Shown: positions 12,192 through 20,973 of the stretch, piece by piece | Layout of the letters: each line of letters begins with the position of its first letter | Position numbering within the stretch: position 1 is the first letter of the stretch | Source of the DNA: Pestalotiopsis fici W106-1 | Lineage: Eukaryota; Ascomycota; Sordariomycetes; Amphisphaeriales; Sporocadaceae | Reading direction: 5' to 3' | Assembly: GCF_000516985.1 (NCBI RefSeq) | Contig: NW_006917093.1 | Span: 3,844,001 to 3,908,000, forward strand | Length of the DNA stretch: 64,000 nucleotides | Translations under genes and position numbers: made by a program | Notes under the pieces: generated by a model | Databases searched by the model: none | Seen by the model: only the letters and a program-made list of their open reading frames with translations | What the model was told of the DNA's origin: nothing

Positions 12192-12638
12192 ATGATGGTA
12201 CAGTCGAACCTTGACACTTCTAGGGCCGGAGCAATGGAAATTCGGGAGATCGCGGCGGCGGATACCCACGACTTACGGCACAGGATATTATGGCCTGATC
12301 GACCCTTGGACTATGTGAAGCTGGAGGAGGACGAAACGGGTCGACACTTTGGGACCTTCATGGATGGGCGCATCGTGAGCGTCATTTCCCTCTTCCAAAA
12401 GGCCGACGACGCTCGCTTCCGAAAGTTTGCTACCGATTCATCATGGCAGGGGAAGGGCATTGGGTCGGCACTGCTCCAGTATACAATTGAGGAAGCAAGG
12501 AAGACAGGCGCTCGTGTTATTTGGTGTGATGCCCGGAGCTCCGCGCTTCCCTTTTACCAGCGATTCGGGATGGAGGCTGAAGGAGAGGTATTTTACAAAG
12601 GTGGACTGCCATATTTGGTGATGCGCCGGACACTTTGA
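12192..12638 (+). CDS. GNAT-family N-acetyltransferase
   Basis: A small single-exon protein of 148 residues with the GNAT fold, which transfers an acetyl group from acetyl-CoA to an amine. Motif A is WQGKGIGSALL (residues 85-95, the Q/R-x-x-G-x-G/A CoA pyrophosphate loop). It is followed by the usual beta-strand and a C-terminal FYQRFGMEAEGEVF segment typical of motif B. The start is an ATGATG pair at 12192; a second possible start is Met15 (12234), just before the core MEIREI strand. No targeting signal is seen. The substrate is unknown; family members of this size act on small amines, amino acids or protein N-termini. Confidence 0.85.
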   Translation: MMVQSNLDTSRAGAMEIREIAAADTHDLRHRILWPDRPLDYVKLEEDETGRHFGTFMDGRIVSVISLFQKADDARFRKFATDSSWQGKGIGSALLQYTIEEARKTGARVIWCDARSSALPFYQRFGMEAEGEVFYKGGLPYLVMRRTL

Positions 12639-13104
12639 ACTTTTTGACAGCCACTTTAATGTTCCTGTATACATTACCTAGAGCTGCTTCGAAATACATG
12701 GTGTTTGTGATGGAACGTTCAATGAATTGTTGGGTGATGTATAATATTGGCTGTTTGGGACTCATGCCATTGGATACTGATCAATTGATGGCTGTGCACC
12801 CGGTTTGCTAGATCCATGAGCGCTACAATTGAAAAATTAGTGGAGCTTCTGTTTGGCAGCTGCCTCGCTAAGTGACGGTCCTGCTGCCTGTAAATTGAGG
12901 CTCAACCAGTCCCTTCCAGGACGCCGAGTGACTGGCAGCGTTCAAAGTCCAATCCCCAGCACTTGACTGTCCACCAATTGCAGGGCTCTTTACCTCAGCC
13001 TAAACTCGCCATAAGCTGAGTAAACGCTTCAGCATTCGCCCTTTCTTGTAATTCACAACACCCGTCTTTGTGATTTCCAATAGTTGTATTAATTTCTCGA
13101 GACA
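12639..13104. other. Promoter region of the TRIP4-like gene
   Basis: 466 bp between two co-directional genes. The final 60 bases are pyrimidine/AT-rich and lead to the ATG in a favourable context (gacaATGtc). No other feature is seen. Confidence 0.4.
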
Positions 13105-14679
13105 ATGTCGGTCGCGCAACTTTCACGGTTGCTCCCTTTACCAGAGGAAGAATTGAAGCAAGTCTTGGACTACGCAGCCACTCTATCCAAGGCAGAGGCT
13201 GTGGAGCACTTTGGCAACCTGCTTGGTGACACTCCTGACGCCATTGATTTCATATCATCCTTCAACTCGCGACGCCAGGAACCCAAGGCTGCTGCATCAC
13301 AATCGCGCTCGCAGTCTCATTCGCAGACACAGTCGCCGTCACACTCAGATATCGATGCAGTGCCCAAGCATGCCAGGGCACCAAAGAAGAAGAAGGCAAA
13401 TCTGCATACACCTGCACCTCGACAGGTAGCCAGCCTTGGCCCAACCCCCGGTACCGCCTACAGCAAGAAAAATATTCAGGATGACTATATTTCACGGAAA
13501 CCGAGTCCAGGAACGAGCTCGAATGCTTTTCCACTTCCTGGAGCCTCAAGGCCGCCGCCCAAATCGGCTACTCCACCACCACCCAAGTTGCCTCCCTCGG
13601 CAGCAGGTCACCTGATATCAGAGGCGCCCAGAGCCAAGCCCAAGTCCACCCCAGGCTCTCGGTCATCAACGCCGGCACCAAAGACCAAGGTCAACATCTC
13701 TGGCGGAACCGCTATGCATGGTGCATCAACCGCCTTGTCTGACTTGGACGCTGCCATCCGCGCACTAGAGATGACCACCAATCCAACCAGGGATACAGAC
13801 GATGCTGCAAGAAAATGCAATTGTGTTGCCGCACGTCACCCTCTTCTCGCTGCTGCGCCAAATTGTCTTCAGTGTGGCAAGGTTGTCTGTTTGAAAGAAG
13901 GCTTGGGGCCCTGTACCTTCTGTGGTACTCCAATCCTCAGCTCTACCGAAGTACAGTCCATGATCCATGAATTGAAGCAAGAGCGCGGTCGTGAGAGAAT
14001 GGCAGCCGACAAGGAAGCGCATAAAAAGGCAGAAGTCTCAAAGAAACCAGCACCATTCTCCAAGCCAAGAGAGGTAACAGGAAATCTGAGTGAGGCCGAG
14101 GCGAAAGCAAAGGAACATCGCGATAGGCTACTAGGATTCCAGGCCCAAAATGCACAGCGAACCACTGTCAGAGATGAGGCTTCCGACTTTGATGTAACAG
14201 GAGCAAGCATGTGGGCAAGTCCCGAGGAGCGAGCTCGTGAGCTCAAGCGACAACAAAAGTTGATGCGGGAGATGGAGTGGAATGCAAGACCAGAATACGA
14301 GAAACGGAAACAGGTGGTCAGCATTGATATCGTCAAGGGCAAAGTGGTACGCAAAATTGCAGCTATGGAACGACCGGATAGTCCAGAGGATGACGTTGAG
14401 ATTCCATCGGCGCCGGTGCTCGAGGTGACCAGTGGCAACAGGGGTAAAAACGGAGGCGCCTTTTCGAGGAACCCTCTCCTTGGGGGTCTCATTAAACCCG
14501 TCTTTGACGCAAAGGGTAAGGGTGCAGAGTTAGAAGGCCGTCAAAGCCAAAAGACAAAGTGGCGGAAGGTCCAAGATGATCTCGATAATAATGAGGGCGT
14601 GATTCTTGACGGAGGTGCATACGGCGGTCCTTCTGCCAACGAACAAGCTACAACTGGCGATGAGCCTGCGTGTGGCTAG
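13105..14679 (+). CDS. RQT4: TRIP4/ASC-1 homologue, RQT-complex subunit Rqt4
   Basis: A single-exon protein of 524 residues. A C2HC5-type zinc finger begins at Cys238 (CNCVAARHP, then CLQCGKVVC and CTFCG), the hallmark of TRIP4/ASC-1. In yeast the orthologue Rqt4 is part of the ribosome-quality-control trigger complex, which splits collided ribosomes together with the Slh1 helicase. The N-terminal about 55 residues are helical (LPEEELKQVLDYA) and are followed by a Ser/Pro/Gln-rich linker. Downstream of the finger are a charged coiled segment and conserved ASC-1-like peptides (for example ASMWASPEERA). It is cytosolic by family knowledge. It sits head-on to the second aldehyde dehydrogenase, with only 122 bp between the stops. 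Confidence 0.88.
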   Translation: MSVAQLSRLLPLPEEELKQVLDYAATLSKAEAVEHFGNLLGDTPDAIDFISSFNSRRQEPKAAASQSRSQSHSQTQSPSHSDIDAVPKHARAPKKKKANLHTPAPRQVASLGPTPGTAYSKKNIQDDYISRKPSPGTSSNAFPLPGASRPPPKSATPPPPKLPPSAAGHLISEAPRAKPKSTPGSRSSTPAPKTKVNISGGTAMHGASTALSDLDAAIRALEMTTNPTRDTDDAARKCNCVAARHPLLAAAPNCLQCGKVVCLKEGLGPCTFCGTPILSSTEVQSMIHELKQERGRERMAADKEAHKKAEVSKKPAPFSKPREVTGNLSEAEAKAKEHRDRLLGFQAQNAQRTTVRDEASDFDVTGASMWASPEERARELKRQQKLMREMEWNARPEYEKRKQVVSIDIVKGKVVRKIAAMERPDSPEDDVEIPSAPVLEVTSGNRGKNGGAFSRNPLLGGLIKPVFDAKGKGAELEGRQSQKTKWRKVQDDLDNNEGVILDGGAYGGPSANEQATTGDEPACG

Positions 14680-14801
14680 AGATAGACCATATTAAAACAA
14701 TGCACAAATATAGATGCTCTTTGCTCATCACCACAGGACCAATTCATATCGATCTTTGTACTCTTTTAATTTCGAGATCGTATACTCCTGTTGACCCTAT
14801 C

Positions 14802-16484
14802 CTATCCATATCGAACTGCACCGGCTCCCTCCTTGAACCAGTCGTCCGCTGCCAGAGACTCCTCGGGTGCCGCGTAATTGATGATTGTGCTCTTCATGGT
14901 TGTGTACTCATTGTAGGCATCCACTCCGTTCTCGCTGCCAACACCGCTTGACGACTTGCCGCCGCCCCAAGGACTGCTCGGATCGTTGCGATGATGCGTG
15001 TTTACCCACACTATACCAGCGTCGATTTGCTCAGAAACCCGATAGGCTTGGGCCAAATCTTTTGTCCAGATTGCAGCACCGAGGCCAAATTCGCTATCAT
15101 TTGCCAGCTTGACTGCCTCATCCTCCGTGTCAAATGCAACAACCACAATTACAGGGCCAAATGCCTCTTCTCTCCAGATTCGGGTTTTTAATATGCTCTT
15201 TTCCGAGGTGGAAACGAGCACCGTCGGTGGGTAGTAGTAGCCTTTTGAGAAATCAGTCCCGTCGAGCTCGCTGAGACCACCCAACCTGGAGCCACCAGTC
15301 AAGGCCTTTGCATTGCCACTGCTAGTGGCCTCCTTGACCAGCGCTTCGATATTCCCGAGTTGCTTCGCCGAGATCACGGGGCCCATCATTGACTCTGGAT
15401 TCGTCGGTGCACCCATGCGTCTAGCGATAGACGAGGCCTTTGCCGTCAGCTTCTCTAGCAGCGGCCCGAGAATCGTGTTGTCTACAATAATGCGGGTGCT
15501 GGCCACACAGGTCTGCCCGCTGGCGATGAAGGAGCCAAAGGCGATACCATTGACAGCAACGTTGACATCTGCTTGCTCAAAGACAATCAGAGGCGCCTTG
15601 CCGCCGAGCTCGGCAGTAAACCTCGCAAGATTACCACCGACGATGCTGCCGATTGCCCGGCCGGCTACCGTGCCGCCAGTGACGTCTACCTTGCGCACAA
15701 GAGGGTGCTCGACCAGCGCGCGGCCCGTGGTCGCTCCATAGCCGGGCAACACGTTGAAGACGCCGTCTGGGAGGCCCGCCTGCTTTAGCAAGCGTCCGAG
15801 CAGCAGCGTGGTCAGCGGGGTGAGCTCGCTCGGCTTGACGACGACGCTGTTGCCGGCGGCCAGGGCGGGGGCGAGCTTCTTGACGGCAATGAGTAGAGGG
15901 TGGTTAAAGGGCGTGATCTGGACCACGACGCCGAGGGGCACGCGGTCGACCCAGTTGTGCAGCTTACCCTGGGTCGGGAGAACGGCGCGCTCCTCGGTGC
16001 GCAGCAGCGCCGCGTAGTACTTGAACCAGCGCACGAGCGACGGCACCTGTGCGTTCATTTCCCGCACCGCCCGGCCCGTCTGCCGTACCTCGAGCGCAAT
16101 GAGGTCGGGGAGGCCGGCCGTCAGCAGCGCCGCCGCGCTCTCCAGCACGTCGGCGCGGACGTGTCGCGGGGTCTTGGACCAGGCTCCGGACTTGAAGACT
16201 TGATGGGCCAGCTGGATGGTCTCATCCACGTCCTCGGCGCTAGCGGCGTGGCATCTATATATTGATTTAGTCCATGGGCCTTGTACTAGAGAAGCGGGGA
16301 TTCTCATTCTGTCTTACTGTGCAAAGATCTCGCCCGTAGCAGGGTCTTCTACCGGGAGCCTATAAGTACAGTCAGTAACAATGGTTCTTTGTCGCAAGTG
16401 CGTTGCTTCGATACAGGGTCCTTACAGCTCCGCTTTGCCCGGCCGTTCTTGGCCTGCAATCCACATGTTATACGGTTCAGCCAT
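14802..16484 (-). CDS. Aldehyde dehydrogenase, second type
   Basis: Three exons (16484-16426, 16359-16318, 16254-14802) with two short GT-AG introns (66 and 63 nt) join in frame to give 517 residues. The spliced N-terminus, MAEPYNMWIAGQERPG, is the expected start of this superfamily. The catalytic Glu is in ELGGKAP (residue 249) and the nucleophilic Cys in GQTCVAST (residue 283). The usual PWNFP loop reads PFNHP and the FTGS motif reads VTGG, so it belongs to a different subgroup from the enzyme at 9.6-11.4 kb and is not a recent tandem copy. It is divergently transcribed from a methyltransferase across 356 bp, which suggests co-regulation. The substrate is unknown; a role in oxidising an aldehyde intermediate of a small pathway is inference. 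Confidence 0.92.
16255..16317 (-). other. Intron 2 of the second aldehyde dehydrogenase
   Basis: 63-nt GT-AG intron (gtaaga...tatag). Together with the 66-nt intron 1 (16360-16425) it isolates a 42-nt exon that encodes PVEDPATGEIFA; both junctions keep frame. Confidence 0.88.
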
Positions 16485-16840
16485 GATGAGGAGTAACGAA
16501 TGCGCGTGTTTCACGATCCTACCGTGTTCTTGTGAGGCCAAATATTTCGGGGACGGATATATTATTTGATGATGGCTGGAGCGAATACAAAAGTAGTGTG
16601 CACACTGCGTCCAGTGCCTATCGCTGCATGTACCAACGTACCGACAGAGTCTCCGGCCGGAGAGCTCCCGGTTCGGCGTTTCGGTCGGAAACCGTCGGCG
16701 ATTGGGGTAACGCCTTTGAACAGCAGCATCACCTCAACTGCAGAAGCGCAAGAGGGACTCACATTCAGTCTTGGCGCCCCGGATTAAATATTCAAATCTG
16801 GCCTTTAATTCTGCAAGTTTTGAATTTCTGCTACTAAAAG
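16485..16840. promoter_or_regulatory. Bidirectional promoter with CGG-type palindromes
   Basis: 356 bp separate the start codons of the divergent aldehyde dehydrogenase and methyltransferase. The stretch contains a perfect 14-bp palindrome at 16650-16663 (TCTCCGGCCGGAGA) and a CGGAAACCG inverted pair at 16686-16694. CGG half-sites in inverted orientation are the classic targets of fungal Zn2Cys6 regulators. No such regulator gene is in the window, so the cognate factor is unknown. Confidence 0.55.
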
Positions 16841-17731
16841 ATGGCCGAACCGAGCGAGCCCCAGCCAAAGACGTATAGGTTGGTGTTCAAGGAAACCCTC
16901 GAGACGGTCCCGGCCGCCGTCGCGGAGCTGCTTGAATCCTACTCCGGCATCCCCCAGGGCCAACAAATTGCGCACATTATTGAGTGCCGCAATGATGCCT
17001 ACACAAAATGTCCCTATCCATGCATTGGCAACCTGCGTTTCCTGGACTTTGATCTCTCCCTCCATCCACTGTATGCGGACCAAGTCCTGGGCCCCCTGAG
17101 GGAGCCGAGCCGAGAGGGCGAGGCAGAACCCCTTTTCTTGGATCTGGGAACCTGCTTTGGGCAAGATGTGAGGAAGCTCGTGTACGACGGCGCGCCCATT
17201 GAGCGCGTGTGGGCGAGCGACATTGAGCCTTACCTCATCGACGCCGGCTTCAAATTGTTCAACGACGACGGGAAACTGCCTCGGGACCACTTCCTGTGCC
17301 CGGGCGACCTGCTCTCGGCAGCTCCCGGCGACCGACTGCGTGTACTGGATGACCAGGTGACCATTCTCCACATGACGGCCGTCTTCCATCTCTTCTTGCT
17401 CCAAGACCAGAAGAAAATAGTGGACCGCTGCCTACGATTGTTGAGAAAGGATACCGGCCGTCCCGTGCTGCTTCTGGGTATGCAAATGGGGAGTGTGGTG
17501 GCTGGGCCGTTCCTGCGCGAGAATCACTCTGCCGAGTTTAGTCATAAATACCGGCACAACGTGGAGAGTTGGGCGAACTTGTGGTATGAGGTGTGCGGCA
17601 GAGATGAGTGGAAGGATCGCATTGCCAAGCTGGAAGTGACGTCTCGGTTACTCCAAAATGGTTCAAAGCCGAGCTCTGGCGATATCAACGTGAGGAGACA
17701 TGAGTTTGATGTTTGGGTTACCTTCAAATAG
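16841..17731 (+). CDS. SAM-dependent methyltransferase, AusD-family-like
   Basis: A single-exon protein of 296 residues. Motif I of class-I methyltransferases is seen as FLDLGTCFGQD (around residues 99-109), followed by VWASDIEP (motif II region). The N-terminal stretch ESYSGIP and the YPCIGNLRFLDF segment match the fungal methyltransferase family found in meroterpenoid and other secondary-metabolite clusters (AusD and relatives). It is soluble, with no targeting signal. The gene is divergent from the second aldehyde dehydrogenase and convergent with a class-V PLP enzyme, an arrangement that suggests a small metabolic group. The acceptor is unknown; a carboxyl or hydroxyl group is plausible for the family. 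Confidence 0.85.
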   Translation: MAEPSEPQPKTYRLVFKETLETVPAAVAELLESYSGIPQGQQIAHIIECRNDAYTKCPYPCIGNLRFLDFDLSLHPLYADQVLGPLREPSREGEAEPLFLDLGTCFGQDVRKLVYDGAPIERVWASDIEPYLIDAGFKLFNDDGKLPRDHFLCPGDLLSAAPGDRLRVLDDQVTILHMTAVFHLFLLQDQKKIVDRCLRLLRKDTGRPVLLLGMQMGSVVAGPFLRENHSAEFSHKYRHNVESWANLWYEVCGRDEWKDRIAKLEVTSRLLQNGSKPSSGDINVRRHEFDVWVTFK

Positions 17732-17953
17732 CGACTCTTCCTTATGAGTCTAATGAGTGAGCAACGATATTTGACCTGGAGCGGGGTTGAGATTCATTTG
17801 TCTCATGTCTTTTCGTTTGCAGTGGAATGCCGATTGGACACATGGCTTATAGTGACTATTACAGTGTTCTTTGTATTCTAACATGTAACCTCTAATCGCT
17901 GACAGTAAAAGAAGTGAATCGTGCCTGGATGATGCCTTGAGGGAGTACATCTC

Positions 17954-19391
17954 TTATTTAGTTTCATACTCTCTCTTGGCGACTCGCTTGATCACTTCCA
18001 GCATAGTCTTTGCTGCCCATTCAAAATCATGCACATCGAGGTAGACTTGCGCAGATAGTCTAAACCAGACGCGATGGCGATGAATGTACAAAGGCATGAA
18101 AGTATTGTACTCTTCCATGAATATCTTTCGCATCCACCGGTCCACGCCAAGCGACTCCTCCAAGGAAATGACAATGTCCTCTGGTTGTGGCGTGAACGCT
18201 TCCGGGGCGTTGGTTGCGCCCGGAGCTGGCCGCACCCACATGGGCAGAGCAATGTTGACCAATGCGCACTTGGTCAACCCGCCACTCTTGTTCTCCATGA
18301 TGGTTGTGCCGAGTATCTCTGCAGCTCTCCGGCCACCTTCGGCTGCCAGCCACTGTATATATTTCATGATCTCCTCCTCGCCTCCAAAGACTTCCTTGCG
18401 CCATTCGATTGCATCCTTGATACACATGTACGCACTCGTATCGAGAGTGCCGACGAATTGGAAATTGTGAACAAAGGCAGAGTTTCCTGCTGCCGGCGGG
18501 GGAAGAGGATTGAATCTCGTCCCAATCTTTGGAACGTAGCCATGAGAGGTTGGCAGCGTTGACGAGATGAGATGTTGATTTCTGACTGGTACGTAGAGCA
18601 CAGCACAGCTTCTTGGTACATGAAGCCACTTGTGGCAATTCGTGACAAAGAAATCGGGGTCGACTGCGGTCAGATCAATCGGAATCTGCCCAATGCCCTG
18701 CGCACCATCGATGAAGCTAGTGATGCCCAGATCCTTGCAAGCCTTGGTCATGGACTCAAAGGGGAACCTGACGCCCGGGAGACTCGAGACGGTGTCAAAG
18801 ACACAGACTCTGGCCCGCTTCCCTTCCGTCTGGGACTGGGAAACAGCGTTCCGGAAGGCGTCGAGGACTTCTTCGTCCTCGCAGGGGTACGAAAGCACAA
18901 TCTCGCGCGAAGTCACCTTGCCGCCGCTCGAGTCGACCACATAGTCAATCGTCTTGGCACAGGCACCGTAGGCGGTGCTAAAATGCAGAATCTCATCCCG
19001 GCCGTCGTCATCCCACGTCAGGTTCCGGAATACGGTATTCGTGCCCACAGTCGCATTAGAGACGAGCACCACCGTCTCCACGGGGGCGTTGAGGAGGCCC
19101 GCGGCCGCCGCGCGGTTCTCGTCCAGCAGCTTGGGCGCCTCGTATCGAAGCCATGGGTCGGGCCGCTCTTCAAACTGGGTTTGATAATAGCGTGCGCGTT
19201 CTTGCAACTTGCGCGGTGTTGCACCGAATGAGCCTGGTCTTGTCAGCAGGCAGTCCAAGAGACCTTTAGAGAACAGAGAGTATCGTCTACATGCCGTGGT
19301 TTAAATTACGGTAGCCGGGCTGAAAACTGAAATGCTGTAGAGCCCGTTGCCCGAAGACGGGTGTGATTTCGCTGCTGGTTTCTCCGTTCAT
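17954..19391 (-). CDS. Class-V aminotransferase-fold PLP enzyme (Egt2/LolT/isopenicillin-N-epimerase-like)
   Basis: Two exons. The first (19391-19295) encodes MNGETSSEITP to the LNHG motif and the second runs 19233-17954, giving 458 residues. The PLP Lys is residue 234 in TNCHKWLH and the cofactor Asp is in IDGAQGIG (residue 208); TSHGY is also present. These mark the class-V subgroup that includes the ergothioneine sulfoxide lyase Egt2, LolT and isopenicillin-N-epimerase-like proteins. The intron boundary is unusual: joining LNHG to SFGATP, the family motif, needs a GC donor at 19294 and an AG acceptor at 19234. A canonical GT-AG alternative (19290-19239) is also in frame but inserts Ile-Pro. 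The exact reaction, C-S lyase or amino transfer, cannot be decided. Confidence 0.85.
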
Positions 19392-20973
19392 TTTTGGGTA
19401 GACAGATCAGGTTCGCTCCAGAGTTGTGAAGTTTCCGTGTTTTAACAGCCTAAAGAGTGAGTTGCTATGACCAGCATTAATATAGAGGGCTGAATATCAG
19501 ACACTGGAGTCATTCAGATATTCAATACTGAAATCGGCTTCCGAGTTGAGTCAGTAAGTCTTGATCAGAACATTTACATGATATGATGGATCCATTTGAG
19601 GTGTTTCGGCATGCATTTACCGCTATAAATGCGCCTGTCATTGATAAATCAAAGGGCGCAACAGTAGCACCTTGCTTGCCCCGCACCGAGATCGCAGATA
19701 TAGCTCGGTAGTATGAATCGACCATGGATTTGCTATTATCATGATAGAGCCCAACCTATTGCGACATGATTCAGCAATTTATAGTCAGTGAGTCAAGCTA
19801 TTTAGCACATCAACATGATTATCAACATTTGATCCCTGTATTAGTATTCCTATTGACTTTTCGTTTTGTTACAAGTATCCGCCGCGCATGGCTTTGTCTT
19901 GCCAAAAAAGTTACACCGATATATATGAATTTTCCTGAGTCATTGGATGACTCCATCTCGTTTATTTAGATACTCCAATCAGAGCTTCTTCATTATCCAT
20001 TCAAGCAAAAATTTAAACAAAACTAAGCATGTACCCTTGTCCTTCAACCCTTGCTCCAAAGCTCTGGCCATGATCTGACCAGTCATTTAAAGCATATGCG
20101 TTTGTACTGAAGAGAGGGTACTACAATGATGGCGTCTGCGAGAAATCCTCGACCTTCAAATGTTAAACAGTACCTGGAGATATCGTGACTTTCTGCCAGA
20201 ATGAAACACGTTTCTGCTGAGCTTCTATTCAGTATCCACGCATGTGAGTTTCTTTTCTTTTTCTCCCGACCTAGCTGCTTCACCGTGACCTTTTTCGGAT
20301 CACATACAATCAATTATTTCCCCCTAGATCTCGATTAGAAAGTTGGATTTGGCCCTCGAGCTTTGCACACTTGTAAATCCGTCCTTTGGCTCTTGCCGTT
20401 TAGGTGAGCAACAGCATCGTCGCTATTAGCGTCAAGGTTCGCCTTGCTCTCACCAGTCCTTTCAGCAATTCCTACCAATGCAAAAACAATTGGTTAGAAT
20501 CTTGAAATCAATGTCAAAATAGTGATATGAAGACAGATTTGGCGAGCTCTGATACGCGGCAAAACTGTGCTAGTAATAAGATGGCAAAGATGTTTAGCAC
20601 AAAGCTATTATAGCCATAAATAGGTGGTAGTTGTAAGCACAATACTAGGCAGGCTCAAGCTAATCATGCAAAAAATAAAAATAAAGAATTACATAAAGAG
20701 CAATAAATTATAGCTCACTGGTGATAATAGTGATGACTTGCGAATAGTGCATGTCATTATACTAAAATGGATAAGAAAAGAGTCGAGAAAAAATCACCTA
20801 TATCCATGGCAATTCTGTGAGCACTAAGCCCTGTTGGGTAGTGAAATTGCCCCTCAATTACCGTAATCCACCTTTTGCAAAGGTTGGGATACGATTCTCA
20901 TCGCCCCTCCATCACCAAAAGAAACGAAAGCTGCCTAAGAAGCAGAACAAGTTCGTGAGTCTGCAACGTCAAA
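19392..20973. other. Divergent AT-rich intergenic region
   Basis: 1.6 kb between the PLP enzyme and Tma64, transcribed away from each other. No gene is recognised. Bases about 20520-20800 are noticeably AT- and TpA-rich compared with the surroundings and could be a decayed, RIP-affected repeat, but no element end is identifiable. Confidence 0.45.

Noticed and set aside
9647..16484. The two aldehyde dehydrogenases as a tandem duplication
   Set aside because: Their active-site loops (PWNFP versus PFNHP, FTGS versus VTGG), intron positions and N-termini differ; they are distant paralogues.
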